Shown here: in pieces, positions 21,012 through 31,669 of the stretch
Layout of the letters: each line of letters starts with the position of its first letter
Position numbering within the stretch: position 1 is the first letter of the stretch
Position numbers and translations under genes: made by a program
DNA from: Pseudomonas salomonii
GTDB lineage: Bacteria; Pseudomonadota; Gammaproteobacteria; Pseudomonadales; Pseudomonadaceae
NCBI RefSeq assembly: GCF_900107155.1
Contig: NZ_FNOX01000003.1
Span: 62,001-126,000, forward strand
Reading direction: 5' to 3'
Length of the DNA: 64,000 nt
Notes under the pieces: generated by a model
Told to the model about the DNA's origin: nothing
Database searches by the model: none
What the model saw: the letters and a program-made list of their open reading frames with translations, nothing else

Positions 21012-21917
21012 TCAAGCCTTGAGGGTTTTCCACACCTTGCCGACCACGCTCACCACCGCCAAGACAGCAGCCCCCGCGATAATCCCGGCCACCGCATTGA
21101 GCAACGTCGGCATCAGCCACGCCAGCCCGCCAACGCTCTGACTGACGCTCTCGATCCAGTGATGCACCGCTGGCACGCCATGGGTGAGAATGCCGCCGCC
21201 GACCATAAACATCGCCGCTGTGCCGATCACCGACAGGCTTTTCATCATGTAAGGCGCGGCGCGCAAGATCGCCCCACCGATACTGCGCGCCGCCTGGCCG
21301 GGCTTTTGCGTCAGCCACAGGCCCAGGTCATCGAGCTTGACGATACCGGCCACCAGCCCGTACACGCCGATGGTCATGACGATGGCAATGCCCGACAGCA
21401 CCACCACCTGCTGCATCAAAGGCGCATCCGCGACGGTGCCCAGGGTGATGGCGATGATCTCGGCCGAGAGGATGAAATCGGTGCGAATTGCACCTTTGAT
21501 CTTGTCCTTCTCAAATGCCACCAGGTCTGTCGCCGGATCAGCCACGGCTTCAACCAGGTGGGCCTGCTCTTCAGTGCGTTTATGCAAAAAGGTATGCGCA
21601 AGCTTCTCAAAGCCTTCAAAACACAAATAGGCGCCGCCGAGCATCAACAGCGGCGTGACCGCCCACGGCGCAAAGGCGCTGATCAGCAAGGCCGCCGGCA
21701 CCAGGATCAGTTTGTTGACAAACGACCCCTTGGCCACCGCCCACACCACAGGGATTTCCCGCTCGGCGCGCACGCCGGAAACCTGCTGGGCGTTGAGTGC
21801 CAAGTCATCGCCCAGCACGCCGGCGGTCTTCTTGGCGGCCATTTTGGTCATCAGCGCAACGTCATCGAGTACGGCGGCGATATCGTCGATCAATACCAAC
21901 AAGCTGCTTCCTGCCAT
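21012..21917 (-). CDS. DUF808 (YedI-type) inner-membrane protein
   Basis: About 301 residues with several hydrophobic segments. [21 protein letters not shown], followed by [15 protein letters not shown] and [10 protein letters not shown], is the signature of the DUF808/YedI family, whose function is unknown. The ATG at 21917 has GGAAG eight bases upstream; an in-frame ATG at 21932 has no such site. It is divergent from the TetR gene and shares a 133-base spacer with it, so regulation by that repressor is possible. Confidence 0.88.
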   Translation of the reverse strand: MAGSSLLVLIDDIAAVLDDVALMTKMAAKKTAGVLGDDLALNAQQVSGVRAEREIPVVWAVAKGSFVNKLILVPAALLISAFAPWAVTPLLMLGGAYLCFEGFEKLAHTFLHKRTEEQAHLVEAVADPATDLVAFEKDKIKGAIRTDFILSAEIIAITLGTVADAPLMQQVVVLSGIAIVMTIGVYGLVAGIVKLDDLGLWLTQKPGQAARSIGGAILRAAPYMMKSLSVIGTAAMFMVGGGILTHGVPAVHHWIESVSQSVGGLAWLMPTLLNAVAGIIAGAAVLAVVSVVGKVWKTLKA

Positions 21918-22050
21918 CAATCGGGCTTCCATAAGAATGAGAAAGGCCGAGCATAGCGCGGCGCAAAGCTTTACGGGCGCATTCTTGAGGCTCGCGGATA
22001 GCCGGTGCTACCATGCACAACCGCCGATCTGGCAAGGAAACTCCTGGTTT

Positions 22051-22656
22051 ATGAGCACCATTCGCGAGCGCAACAAAGAAAAGATCCTGCGGGCGGCAAG
22101 CGAGGAGTTTGCCGACAAGGGCTTCGCCGCGACCAAAACCAGCGACATCGCCGCCAAGGCCGGGCTGCCCAAGCCCAACGTCTATTACTACTTCAGGTCC
22201 AAGGACAACCTCTACCGCGAGGTGCTCGAGAGCATTATCGAGCCGATCCTGGCCGCCTCCACACCGTTCAACCCCGAGGGCGAGCCGGCGGTGGTGCTGA
22301 GCAATTACATCCGCTCGAAAATCCGCATCTCCCGCGACCTGCCCTTTGCTTCCAAGGTGTTTGCCAGCGAAATCATGCACGGCGCCCCGCACCTGAGCCC
22401 CGAGCAGATCGAACAGCTCAACGCCCAGGCCAAGCACAACATCAACTGCATCCAGAGCTGGGTAGATCGCGGCCTGATCGCCAACATTGACCCCAATCAC
22501 CTGATGTTCAGCATCTGGGCGGCAACGCAGACGTATGCTGATTTTGACTGGCAGATATCGGCGGTCACCGGCAAGGCGAAGCTGGACGAGGCCGATTATG
22601 AGGCGGCGGCGCAGACGATTATTCGGTTGGTGTTGAAGGGGTGTGAGTTGGGCTGA
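22051..22656 (+). CDS. TetR-family regulator, RutR-like
   Basis: 201 residues. The N-terminal helix-turn-helix is ILRAASEEFADKGFAATKTSDIAAKAGLPKPNVYYYF, cut here as two parts around the recognition helix KPNVYYYF. The C-terminal domain with ASKVFASEIMHGAP and WAATQTYADFDWQ matches the RutR group, whose E. coli member senses pyrimidines. The ligand here is unknown. It is divergent from the DUF808 gene and is followed by a REP pair. Confidence 0.88.
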   Translation: MSTIRERNKEKILRAASEEFADKGFAATKTSDIAAKAGLPKPNVYYYFRSKDNLYREVLESIIEPILAASTPFNPEGEPAVVLSNYIRSKIRISRDLPFASKVFASEIMHGAPHLSPEQIEQLNAQAKHNINCIQSWVDRGLIANIDPNHLMFSIWAATQTYADFDWQISAVTGKAKLDEADYEAAAQTIIRLVLKGCELG

Positions 22657-22671
22657 TGGACCGAGGTGCCT

Positions 22672-22764
22672 GTGCGAGCAAGCCCGCTCCCACACTTTGA
22701 ACCGCGCCAGACATACATTGTATGAACATCGCAAAACCCATGTGGGAGCGGGCTTGCTCGCGAA
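22672..22764. repeat. REP pair upstream of the REP transposase
   Basis: Left arm GCGAGCAAGCCCGCTCCCAC, right arm GTGGGAGCGGGCTTGCTCGC, in inverted orientation, with a short TACATTGTATG palindrome in the middle. It lies about 96 bases before the transposase gene. Confidence 0.92.
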
Positions 22765-22860
22765 AGCGCCCTCCCAGACACATCCTGCCAAAAGCCTGCC
22801 AATCAGCATCAGCTACCGAGATCTAGCCTCTCAGAACCCCATCTGAAGAGAGGCCATGGA

Positions 22861-23319
22861 ATGCCTGATATAGCGACTTCACACCGCCTGCGCATCGAGC
22901 GGTTCAGCGAACCGAACCGCATCTACCTGATCACCACCAATACCCAAGAACGAGTCCCACTGTTCGGCGACTTTCACCTCGGGCGCCTGGTGGTCTGGCA
23001 GTTCAGACTGGCCCAATACCAAGGCCTGGCTAATTCACTGGCCTGGGTGGTGATGCCAGACCACTTCCACTGGCTGATCGAACTGCAAAAAGGCTCGTTG
23101 GGGGATTTAATGTGTCAGGTAAAATCCAAAAGTACCCGAACAGTGAATGGTGCAACCGGGCGCAAAGGCAGGCTTTGGCAAACCAGTTTTCATGATCGAG
23201 CACTGCGCAGGGAGGATGATTTGGTAAAAATGGCCAGGTATGTGGTGGCCAATCCACTGCGAGCCGGGTTGGTAGAGCGGATTGGCGACTACCCGCTGTG
23301 GGATGCAGTTTGGGTTTAG
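22861..23319 (+). CDS. REP-associated tyrosine transposase (RAYT, TnpA-REP family)
   Basis: 152 residues. MPDHFHWL holds the HUH metal-binding pair (His-Phe-His), and ARYVVANPLRAGLV holds the candidate catalytic tyrosine; both are the hallmarks of single-strand Y1 transposases related to IS200/IS605 that are thought to spread REP sequences. WQTSFHDRALRREDDL is the usual middle block. GAGAGG precedes the ATG. A REP pair lies on each side (22672-22764 and 23341-23425), the classic arrangement. No frameshift is visible, so it appears intact. Confidence 0.93.
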   Translation: MPDIATSHRLRIERFSEPNRIYLITTNTQERVPLFGDFHLGRLVVWQFRLAQYQGLANSLAWVVMPDHFHWLIELQKGSLGDLMCQVKSKSTRTVNGATGRKGRLWQTSFHDRALRREDDLVKMARYVVANPLRAGLVERIGDYPLWDAVWV

Positions 23320-23340
23320 GGCCAAGACCGAGTCGCCGCC

Positions 23341-23425
23341 TTCGCGAGCAAGCCCGCTCCCACACTTGACCGAGTTCCACCTGTGGAATGCAGTCAAGTG
23401 TGGGAGCGGGCTTGCTCGCGAAGAG
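23341..23425. repeat. REP pair downstream of the REP transposase
   Basis: TTCGCGAGCAAGCCCGCTCC on the left and its reverse complement on the right. The inner pair continues as CACTTGAC and GTCAAGTG, then TTCCAC and GTGGAA, so the 85 bases form an almost complete hairpin. It starts 22 bases after the transposase stop. Confidence 0.93.
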
Positions 23426-23446
23426 GCCCTTGCAGTCACCACATGA

Positions 23447-23887
23447 TCAAGCCGAAACCCCCGCATCCGCCAACAACCCCACCCCCTCAATCGCCGTAAT
23501 CGCACACTGCTCATCGATATCCGAGGTATCGCCGCTGATGCCGATCGCCCCCAGCACCAGCCCGTCTTGGTTGCGAATCAACACCCCACCCGGTGCCGGC
23601 ACCACGCTGCCCTGCCCCAGGCTGTTCAACGCCGCAATAAACGCCGGGCGCTGTTGGGCGTCCAGGGCCAACAAGCGTGAGCCCTTGCCCAGCGCAATCG
23701 CGCCCCAGGCCTTGCCGATGGCGATTTGCGGACGCAACAGGCTGGCGCCGTCTTCGCGTTGCAGGGTGATCAAGTGGCCGCCGCTGTCGAGCACCGCAAT
23801 GGTCAGCGGCGCAGACGAAATCGTGCGGCCTGCGGTGAGGGCCTGGCTGGCGAGTTGGGTGGCGAGTTTCAAGGTTAAAGCGCTCAT
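23447..23887 (-). CDS. GlcG/HbpS-family protein
   Basis: 146 residues of the DUF336 (GlcG/HbpS) fold. APLTIAVLDSGGHLITLQREDGA, RPQIAIGKAWGAIALG, PAPGGVLI and GAIGISGDTSDIDEQCA are the conserved blocks. Members bind heme or sit in glycolate, glyoxylate or diol-use loci, but a catalytic role is not settled. It is divergent from gcl, with a 256-base spacer that holds three palindromic sites, so it is probably controlled together with the glyoxylate operon. Confidence 0.88.
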   Translation of the reverse strand: MSALTLKLATQLASQALTAGRTISSAPLTIAVLDSGGHLITLQREDGASLLRPQIAIGKAWGAIALGKGSRLLALDAQQRPAFIAALNSLGQGSVVPAPGGVLIRNQDGLVLGAIGISGDTSDIDEQCAITAIEGVGLLADAGVSA

Positions 23888-23929
23888 GGTGCCGTCCTTC
23901 TTTTGTTATTGGGAATGCGGTGGAGGTCT

Positions 23930-23953
23930 GTTTGATCAGATGCTCGATCAAAC
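23930..23953. promoter_or_regulatory. Inverted repeat in the GlcG-like/gcl spacer
   Basis: GTTTGATC and GATCAAAC are perfect 8-base inverted arms with an 8-base spacer, 43 bases upstream of the GlcG-like gene. The size suits a dimeric regulator. No regulator gene is adjacent, so the protein is unknown. Confidence 0.55.
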
Positions 23954-23978
23954 AAATAGAACACAATGATATTTATTT

Positions 23979-23988
23979 TTGTATACAA
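23979..23988. promoter_or_regulatory. TTGTATACAA palindrome, distal site before gcl
   Basis: Perfect 10-base palindrome 156 bases before the gcl ATG. It fits the TNGTNNACNA pattern bound by many FadR/GntR-type regulators. The same ten bases occur again at 24107-24116. Confidence 0.6.
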
Positions 23989-24106
23989 TATTTTCGCACA
24001 AAGGCTCCATACGTCGAAAAAAGTGCTTCCGACGAACGCCAGGACCACTTTGCAAAATGCATTGACCTGCGGCGCTCGCCGTGAATACACTTTGTCCAGA
24101 CACCAC

Positions 24107-24116
24107 TTGTATACAA
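24107..24116. promoter_or_regulatory. TTGTATACAA palindrome, proximal site before gcl
   Basis: Second exact copy of the 23979-23988 palindrome, 27 bases before the gcl ATG. Its TATACAAT overlaps what could be the -10 region, the position of a repressor operator. Confidence 0.6.
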
Positions 24117-24143
24117 TTACAAAACGCAAGAGGCACCAAAACC

Positions 24144-25919
24144 ATGAGCAAAATGAGAGCAATCGAAGCCGCCGTCCTGGTCATGCGCCGTGAAGGCGTG
24201 GACACCGCCTTCGGTATCCCGGGCGCCGCGATCAACCCGCTGTATTCGGCCTTGCAGAAGGTCGGTGGCATCGATCACGTCCTTGCTCGCCACGTTGAAG
24301 GCGCCTCGCACATGGCCGAGGGCTACACCCGCACCAAGGCCGGCAATATCGGCGTGTGCATCGGCACCTCCGGCCCGGCGGGCACCGACATGGTCACCGG
24401 CCTGTACAGCGCCTCGGCCGACTCGATCCCGATTCTGTGCATCACCGGCCAGGCCCCGCGTGCGCGGATGCACAAGGAAGACTTCCAGGCCGTGGATATC
24501 ACCAGCATCGTCAAGCCGGTGACCAAGTGGGCGACCACCGTGCTGGAGCCCGGCCAAGTGCCCTACGCGTTCCAGAAAGCCTTCTATGAAATGCGCTCCG
24601 GCCGCCCTGGCCCGGTGCTGATCGACCTGCCGTTCGACGTGCAGATGGCCGAGATCGAATTCGACATCGACGCCTACCAGCCACTGCCGCTGGCCAAGCC
24701 ATTGGCCACGCGCATCCAGGTGGAAAAAGCCCTGGCCTTGCTGGATGCGGCCGAACGCCCCTTGCTGGTCAGCGGCGGCGGCGTGATCAATGCCGACGCC
24801 AGCGAGTTGCTGGTTGAATTTGCTGAACTCACCGGCATCCCGGTAATCCCGACCCTGATGGGCTGGGGCACGATCCCGGACGATCACCCGCTGATGGTGG
24901 GCATGGTCGGCCTGCAAACCTCGCACCGTTACGGCAACGCGACGATGCTCAAGTCGGACGTGGTGCTGGGCATCGGCAACCGCTGGGCCAACCGCCACAC
25001 CGGCTCGGTGGAGGTGTACACCGAAGGCCGCAAGTTCATCCATGTCGACATCGAACCGACGCAGATTGGCCGCGTGTTCACGCCGGATCTGGGCATCGTT
25101 TCCGACGCCGGTTCCGCGCTGACCATGTTCATTGAAGTGGCCCGCGAGTGGAAAGCCGCCGGCAAGCTCAAGGACCGCAGCGCCTGGCTGCATGACTGCC
25201 AGCAGCGCAAGGCCACCCTGCACCGCAAGACCCACTTCGACAACGTGCCGGTCAAGCCGCAGCGCGTGTACGAAGAGATGAACCAGGTGTTCGGCAAAGA
25301 CACCTGCTACGTCAGCACCATCGGCCTGTCGCAGATTGCCGGCGCGCAATTTCTGCACGTGTACAAGCCACGCCACTGGATCAACTGCGGCCAGGCCGGT
25401 CCCTTGGGCTGGACCATTCCGGCGGCACTCGGCGTGGTCAAGGCCGACCCGAGCCGCAAAGTGGTGGCGCTGTCGGGCGACTATGACTTCCAGTTCATGA
25501 TCGAAGAGCTGGCGGTGGGCGCGCAATTCAAGCTGCCGTACATCCACGTGGTGGTGAACAACTCCTATCTGGGCCTGATTCGCCAGGCCCAGCGCGGCTT
25601 TGAGATGGACTACTGCGTGCAGCTGTCCTTCGACAACCTCAACGCGCCGGAACTCAACGGGTATGGCGTCGACCACGTGGCTGTCGCCGAAGGCCTGGGT
25701 TGCAAGGCCCTGCGTGTATTCGAGCCGGGCCAGATCCAGCCGGCGTTGCGCAAGGCGCAGGAAATGATCGAAGAATTCAAGGTTCCGGTGATTGTTGAGA
25801 TTATTCTGGAGCGCGTGACCAATATTTCCATGGGCACCGAGATCAACGCCGTCAACGAATTCGAAGATCTGGCCCTGGTCGGCAACGATGCGCCGACTGC
25901 CATTTCCCTGCTCGATTAA
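24144..25919 (+). CDS. gcl: Glyoxylate carboligase
   Basis: Thiamine-diphosphate enzyme that joins two glyoxylate molecules into tartronate semialdehyde with loss of CO2. It has 591 residues, the family size. [15 protein letters not shown] replaces the usual catalytic glutamate region of this enzyme class with the Val/Ile-type seen in Gcl, [15 protein letters not shown] follows, and [13 protein letters not shown] with [12 protein letters not shown] forms the diphosphate-metal site. First gene of gcl-hyi-glxR-ttuD-pykF; the start at 24144 has AAGAGGCACC before it. Confidence 0.97.
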   Translation: MSKMRAIEAAVLVMRREGVDTAFGIPGAAINPLYSALQKVGGIDHVLARHVEGASHMAEGYTRTKAGNIGVCIGTSGPAGTDMVTGLYSASADSIPILCITGQAPRARMHKEDFQAVDITSIVKPVTKWATTVLEPGQVPYAFQKAFYEMRSGRPGPVLIDLPFDVQMAEIEFDIDAYQPLPLAKPLATRIQVEKALALLDAAERPLLVSGGGVINADASELLVEFAELTGIPVIPTLMGWGTIPDDHPLMVGMVGLQTSHRYGNATMLKSDVVLGIGNRWANRHTGSVEVYTEGRKFIHVDIEPTQIGRVFTPDLGIVSDAGSALTMFIEVAREWKAAGKLKDRSAWLHDCQQRKATLHRKTHFDNVPVKPQRVYEEMNQVFGKDTCYVSTIGLSQIAGAQFLHVYKPRHWINCGQAGPLGWTIPAALGVVKADPSRKVVALSGDYDFQFMIEELAVGAQFKLPYIHVVVNNSYLGLIRQAQRGFEMDYCVQLSFDNLNAPELNGYGVDHVAVAEGLGCKALRVFEPGQIQPALRKAQEMIEEFKVPVIVEIILERVTNISMGTEINAVNEFEDLALVGNDAPTAISLLD

Positions 25920-25929
25920 GGAGAACCCT

Positions 25930-26712
25930 ATGCCGCGTTTTGCCGCCAACCTGTCCATGCTATTTACCGAGCAGGACTTTCTCGCCCGTTTCAAAGCGGC
26001 CGCCGACGCCGGCTTCCAGGGTGTGGAATACCTGTTCCCGTACGAGTTCAGCTCCGCCGAGATCAAGGCGCAGCTGGATGCCAACGGCCTGACCCAAGTG
26101 CTGTTCAACCTGCCGGCCGGTGACTGGGCCAAGGGCGAGCGCGGCCTGGCGTGCCACCCGGACCGGGTCGAGGAGTTCCGCGCCGGGGTCAAGCTGGCCA
26201 TCGCCTACGCCCAGGTGCTGGGCAACACCCAAGTCAACTGCCTGGCCGGGATTCGCCCTGCCGGTGTGGATGACGAAACCGTGGAAAAGACTTTTGTCGC
26301 CAACCTTAAGTACGCCGCCGACAAGCTGCAAGCGGCGGGCATCAAGCTGGTGATGGAGATGATCAACACCCGCGACATCCCGGGTTTCTACCTGAACAAC
26401 ACGGCGCAGGCCCTGTCGATTCGCGAGCAGGTGGGCAGCGCCAATCTGTTCCTGCAATACGACATCTACCACATGCAAATCATGGAAGGCGACCTGGCGC
26501 GGACCATGGCCGCGCACCTGAGTGAGATCAACCACATCCAACTGGCCGACAACCCTGGGCGTAACGAGCCGGGGACCGGGGAGATCAACTATCGCTTCCT
26601 GTTCGAGCATCTGGACCGGATTGGTTATGCCGGTTGGGTCGGCTGCGAGTACAAGCCGCTGACCACCACCGAAGCGGGACTGGGTTGGCTCAAAACCCAT
26701 AACGCCATCTAA
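25930..26712 (+). CDS. hyi: Hydroxypyruvate isomerase
   Basis: Interconverts hydroxypyruvate and tartronate semialdehyde; a TIM-barrel metal enzyme of the AP-endonuclease-2 superfamily. It has 260 residues starting MPRFAANLSMLFTE. VMEMINTRDIPGFYL, LQYDIYHMQIMEGDL and HIQLADNPGRNEPGTGEINY hold the metal and substrate ligands (Glu, Asp, His). It lies 10 bases after gcl with AAGGAG before the ATG. Confidence 0.96.
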   Translation: MPRFAANLSMLFTEQDFLARFKAAADAGFQGVEYLFPYEFSSAEIKAQLDANGLTQVLFNLPAGDWAKGERGLACHPDRVEEFRAGVKLAIAYAQVLGNTQVNCLAGIRPAGVDDETVEKTFVANLKYAADKLQAAGIKLVMEMINTRDIPGFYLNNTAQALSIREQVGSANLFLQYDIYHMQIMEGDLARTMAAHLSEINHIQLADNPGRNEPGTGEINYRFLFEHLDRIGYAGWVGCEYKPLTTTEAGLGWLKTHNAI

Positions 26713-26731
26713 CTCAACACACAGGACCCAA

Positions 26732-26818
26732 TGTGGGAGCGGGCTTGCTCGCGAAAGCGGTGAGTCAGTCGACGAAGATGTTGAATGAAAGACCTTCGCG
26801 AGCAAGCCCGCTCCCACA
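26732..26818. repeat. REP pair inside the gcl operon (hyi-glxR gap)
   Basis: TGTGGGAGCGGGCTTGCTCG on the left and its inverted partner AGCAAGCCCGCTCCCACA on the right, 20 bases after the hyi stop. It would form a large hairpin within the operon transcript. Confidence 0.92.
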
Positions 26819-26883
26819 GTGGATCTTCAGTGTTTGGCGGACCCTGTCCGCACTGCACATAGAATAAAAAGAGGATTTTGATC

Positions 26884-27774
26884 ATGGCTAAAATCGGATT
26901 TATCGGCACCGGCATCATGGGCCAACCCATGGCCGCCAACCTGCAAAAGGCCGGTCACCAACTGTTCCTGTCCGAGCATCACGGCAAGGCGCCCGAAGCC
27001 CTGATCGCGGCCGGTGCCGTGGCCCTGGCCAACCCGCAGCAAGTCGCCCAGGAAGCCGAGTTCATCATTGTGATGGTGCCCGACACCCCACAGGTGGATG
27101 ACGTGCTGTTCCGCGCCGACGGCGTTGCCGCCGGCCTGTCACCCAACAAAGTGGTGATCGACATGAGTTCGATCTCGCCCACCGCCACCAAAGCCTTTGC
27201 CGCCAAGATCAATGCAACCGGCGCGCAATACCTCGACGCGCCGGTGTCCGGCGGTGAGGTCGGCGCCAAGGCCGGCACCCTGAGCATCATGATCGGCGGC
27301 GAGCCGCAGACGTTTGAACGCGCCCTGCCGCTGTTCCAGGCCATGGGCAAGAACATCACCCTGGTCGGCGGCAATGGCGATGGCCAGACCGCCAAGGTGG
27401 CGAATCAGATCATCGTCGCGCTGAACATCCAGGCGGTGGCCGAAGCGCTGCTGTTCGCCTCCAAAAACGGCGCCGACCCGGCCAAGGTGCGTGAAGCGCT
27501 GATGGGCGGGTTTGCTTCGTCGAAAATCCTGGAAGTGCATGGCGAGCGCATGATCAAGGGCACCTTTGATCCGGGCTTCCGTATCAACCTGCACCAGAAA
27601 GACCTTAACCTGGCGCTGGCCGGGGCCAAGGAACTGGGGATCAACCTGCCGAACACGGCCGGTACGCAGCAGGTGTTCAGTACCTGCACGGCGATTGGTG
27701 GCGGTAATTGGGACCACTCGGCGCTGATCAAAGGGTTGGAGCATATGGCGAATTTTTCGATTCGCGATAAGTAA
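26884..27774 (+). CDS. glxR: Tartronate semialdehyde reductase
   Basis: NAD(P)H-dependent reductase that makes D-glycerate from tartronate semialdehyde. It has 296 residues. The Rossmann motif [13 protein letters not shown] is at the N-terminus, [16 protein letters not shown] is the substrate loop, and the lysine in [10 protein letters not shown] is catalytic in the 3-hydroxyisobutyrate dehydrogenase family. GAGGA eight bases before 26884 supports this ATG over the codon at 26878. Confidence 0.96.
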   Translation: MAKIGFIGTGIMGQPMAANLQKAGHQLFLSEHHGKAPEALIAAGAVALANPQQVAQEAEFIIVMVPDTPQVDDVLFRADGVAAGLSPNKVVIDMSSISPTATKAFAAKINATGAQYLDAPVSGGEVGAKAGTLSIMIGGEPQTFERALPLFQAMGKNITLVGGNGDGQTAKVANQIIVALNIQAVAEALLFASKNGADPAKVREALMGGFASSKILEVHGERMIKGTFDPGFRINLHQKDLNLALAGAKELGINLPNTAGTQQVFSTCTAIGGGNWDHSALIKGLEHMANFSIRDK

Positions 27775-27794
27775 CACACACAACTGATCGTACT

Positions 27795-27901
27795 GATCGT
27801 TCCCACGCTCCGCGTGGGAATGCAGCCCAGGACGCTCTGCGTCCCAAAGCATGACGCAGAGCGTCACATGAGGCATTCCCACGCGGAGCGTGGGAACGAT
27901 C
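27795..27901. repeat. Large nested palindromic repeat, copy 2, inside the gcl operon
   Basis: Outer arms GATCGTTCCCACGCTCCGCG and their exact complement; each arm folds on itself, and the interior has GGACGCTCTGCGTCC and TGACGCAGAGCGTCA hairpins. This is the best preserved of three copies. It fills most of the 167-base gap between glxR and ttuD. Confidence 0.88.
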
Positions 27902-27941
27902 GCTGCACCTCTAATAACAAGAATCCCCCGGGAGCCCGCTT

Positions 27942-29211
<1,270 letters not shown>

Positions 29212-29222
<11 letters not shown>

Positions 29223-30627
29223 CAAGAAAGTCAAAATCCTCGCCACCCTCGGCCCGGCCACTGACGGTATCGATGACATCCGCGAGCTGGTGGAAGCCGG
29301 CGTGAATATCTTCCGCCTCAACTTCAGCCACGGCGAGCATGCCGACCACGCCCAGCGTTACCAGTGGATTCGCCAGGTGGAGCGCCAGCTCAATTACCCG
29401 CTGGGCATTCTTATGGACCTGCAAGGGCCGAAGTTGCGGGTCGGGCGTTTTGCCGAGGGCAAAGTACAACTGGTGCGCGGCCAGGCCTTGCGCCTGGACC
29501 TGGACCCGACGCCGGGCGATCAGCGCCGGGTCAACCTGCCTCACCCGGAAATTATCGCAGCGCTTGAGCCGGGCATGGACCTGCTGCTGGACGACGGCAA
29601 ACTGCGCCTGCGCGTGGTCACCAAACATAGCGATGCCATCGACACCACCGTGCTCAATGGTGGCGAGCTGTCCGACCGCAAAGGCGTGAATGTGCCGCAA
29701 GCGCTGCTGGAGCTCAGCCCGTTGACCGCCAAGGACCGCCGCGACCTGAGCTTCGGCCTGGAACTGGGCGTGGACTGGGTGGCGCTGTCGTTTGTGCAAC
29801 GCCCGGAAGATATTCGCGAAGCCCGCGAACTGATCGGTGACAAGGCCTTCCTGATGGCCAAGATCGAAAAGCCCTCAGCCGTGCTGCGCTTGCGGGAAAT
29901 TGCCGAACTGAGCGACGCGATCATGGTGGCCAGAGGCGACCTGGGCGTGGAAGTGCCCGCCGAAAGCGTGCCGCAGATCCAGAAAGACATCATCAGCACC
30001 TGCCGTCAATTGGGTAAGCCGGTGGTGGTGGCCACACAGATGCTCGAATCCATGCGCTTCTCGCCGGCGCCGACCCGCGCCGAAGTGACCGACGTGGCCA
30101 ACGCCGTGGCCGAAGGCGCGGACGCGGTGATGCTCTCGGCCGAAACCGCCTCGGGCGAATACCCACTCGAAGCCGTGCAGATGATGAGCAAGATCATCCG
30201 CCAAGTGGAAAACGGCCCGGATTACCAGGCGCAACTGGACGTGAGCCGGCCCAAAGCGGATGCCACGGTGTCGGACGCCATCAGCTGCGCGATCCGGCGC
30301 ATCAGCAGCATTTTGCCGGTGGCGGTACTGGTGAACTACAGCGAGTCCGGCAGCTCCAGCCTGCGCGCGGCGCGGGAACGGCCGGTGGCGCCGATCCTCA
30401 ACCTCACGCCGAACCTGTCCACGGCGCGGCGTTTGAGCGTGGCCTGGGGCGTGCATTCGGTGGTCAATGACCGGCTGCGCCAGGTCGATGAGGTGTGTTC
30501 CACGGCGCTGGAAATTGCCCAGGCGCAAGGCATGGCGCAGCGTGGGGACACCCTGGTGATTACGGCGGGAGTGCCGTTCGGGCAGCCGGGGTCGACGAAC
30601 TCGTTGCGTATCGAGACGTTGATTTAG
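29212..30627 (+). CDS. pykF: Pyruvate kinase
   Basis: Converts phosphoenolpyruvate to pyruvate and ATP. It has 471 residues starting MTPDKKVKILATLGPATD. FRLNFSHG, MDLQGPKLRVG, LMAKIEKPSA and the MVARGDLGVEVP catalytic region are all present. It is the second-step partner of TtuD through enolase and belongs to the gcl operon rather than a glycolytic locus. An in-frame codon at 29197 is not needed. Confidence 0.95.
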
Positions 30628-30639
30628 CGTCTGTAAGGG

Positions 30640-30726
30640 CCTTATCGCAGGCAAGCCAGCTCCCACAGTTGATTGGGTTCACAGTGAACACAGCCAAGTG
30701 TGGGAGCTGGCTTGCCTGCGATAAGG
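30640..30726. repeat. REP pair of the GGGAGCTGGCTTGCCTGCGA class
   Basis: Left arm TCGCAGGCAAGCCAGCTCCC and right arm GGGAGCTGGCTTGCCTGCGA in inverted order. This class differs from the commoner REP in the window by T for G after GGGAGC and by CCTGCGAT for CTCGCGAA. It lies after pykF. Confidence 0.9.
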
Positions 30727-30753
30727 GCAACTCGGTCTCACTGACTAACCACC

Positions 30754-31638
30754 ATGCACAACCCAACCTGCCCCGACTGGGCCGAAGCGCTGCTCAACGG
30801 CTTCAGCCAAATATTCCTGCAGCGCCAGCCGCTGTGTGGCCTGCTGTGCCTGCTGGCCATCCTGATCGGCGCCCCGGCCTTGCTCGGTGGGGCGTTGCTG
30901 GGTGGCCTCGCCGGCTTGCTCACGGCCCAGCGCCGGGGCTACCCCAAGGCCGAACGCCAGGCTGGCTTGTACAGCTACAACGGCGTGCTGCTGGGTGTAT
31001 TGATCAGCCAGCACTTCGCCTGGTCGGCGTTGCTGCCGCCGCTGATTCTGGCGTGCGGCGGCCTGAGTGCGATGCTCACGCGGCAATGGTTGAAACATGC
31101 CCGCCAGCCGGATGACTTGTCTGCGTACACCGCACCCTTTGTCGGCCTGGGTTGGTTGCTGGTCGGCAGCGTGCCTCAGCCTGCGTTTGCCCTGGTGGAG
31201 CCCGACGTTCTGTCTATGGTCAGTGCGCCCTTTACCGGCCTTGCGCAAGTCATGCTGCTGGACCAGCCCCTGGCCGGCGTCTTGATTGCGCTCGGTCTGT
31301 TGCTGGCCAACCGTCGCGCCGCGCTGTGGGCGCTGATCGGCGCCGTGGCCGGCGTGCTGATGGCGTTCCTGATGGACGAACCCGCCAGCGCCCTGCTCGG
31401 CTTGCACAGCTACAACCCGGCGCTGGCGGCGCTGGCTTTGAGCCAATCACGCCGCCAGCCCTGGCTGCCACTGCTGGGCATCCTGCTGGGCATCCTGCTG
31501 GCGCTCATGCTCTCGCCCGGTTTCGCCGCCCTGCACCTGCCTGCGCTGACGGCGCCGTTTATCCTCGCCTGTTGGCTGGTGCGCGCCACGCAGCGGATGT
31601 TCAAAGCCCGCGTGGACAGCCCGTTCGAATCCCCCTAG
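30754..31638 (+). CDS. Urea transporter family protein
   Basis: 294 residues with about ten hydrophobic segments, the two-fold repeated architecture of the UT family. The repeated signature appears as GLYSYNGVLLGV and LGLHSYNPALAALAL, which line the urea-selective pore in this family. It follows pykF across a REP pair; urea release from purine or allantoin breakdown is a plausible link with the glyoxylate genes, since the same pathway yields glyoxylate. Confidence 0.85.
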   Translation: MHNPTCPDWAEALLNGFSQIFLQRQPLCGLLCLLAILIGAPALLGGALLGGLAGLLTAQRRGYPKAERQAGLYSYNGVLLGVLISQHFAWSALLPPLILACGGLSAMLTRQWLKHARQPDDLSAYTAPFVGLGWLLVGSVPQPAFALVEPDVLSMVSAPFTGLAQVMLLDQPLAGVLIALGLLLANRRAALWALIGAVAGVLMAFLMDEPASALLGLHSYNPALAALALSQSRRQPWLPLLGILLGILLALMLSPGFAALHLPALTAPFILACWLVRATQRMFKARVDSPFESP

Positions 31639-31669
31639 GCTTGCTCGATATTCGATTCAGGCGGGTTTT

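Noticed and set aside
24117..26201. 694-codon minus-strand frame opposite gcl
   Set aside because: Gcl is unmistakable on the plus strand; the other frame has shadow composition.
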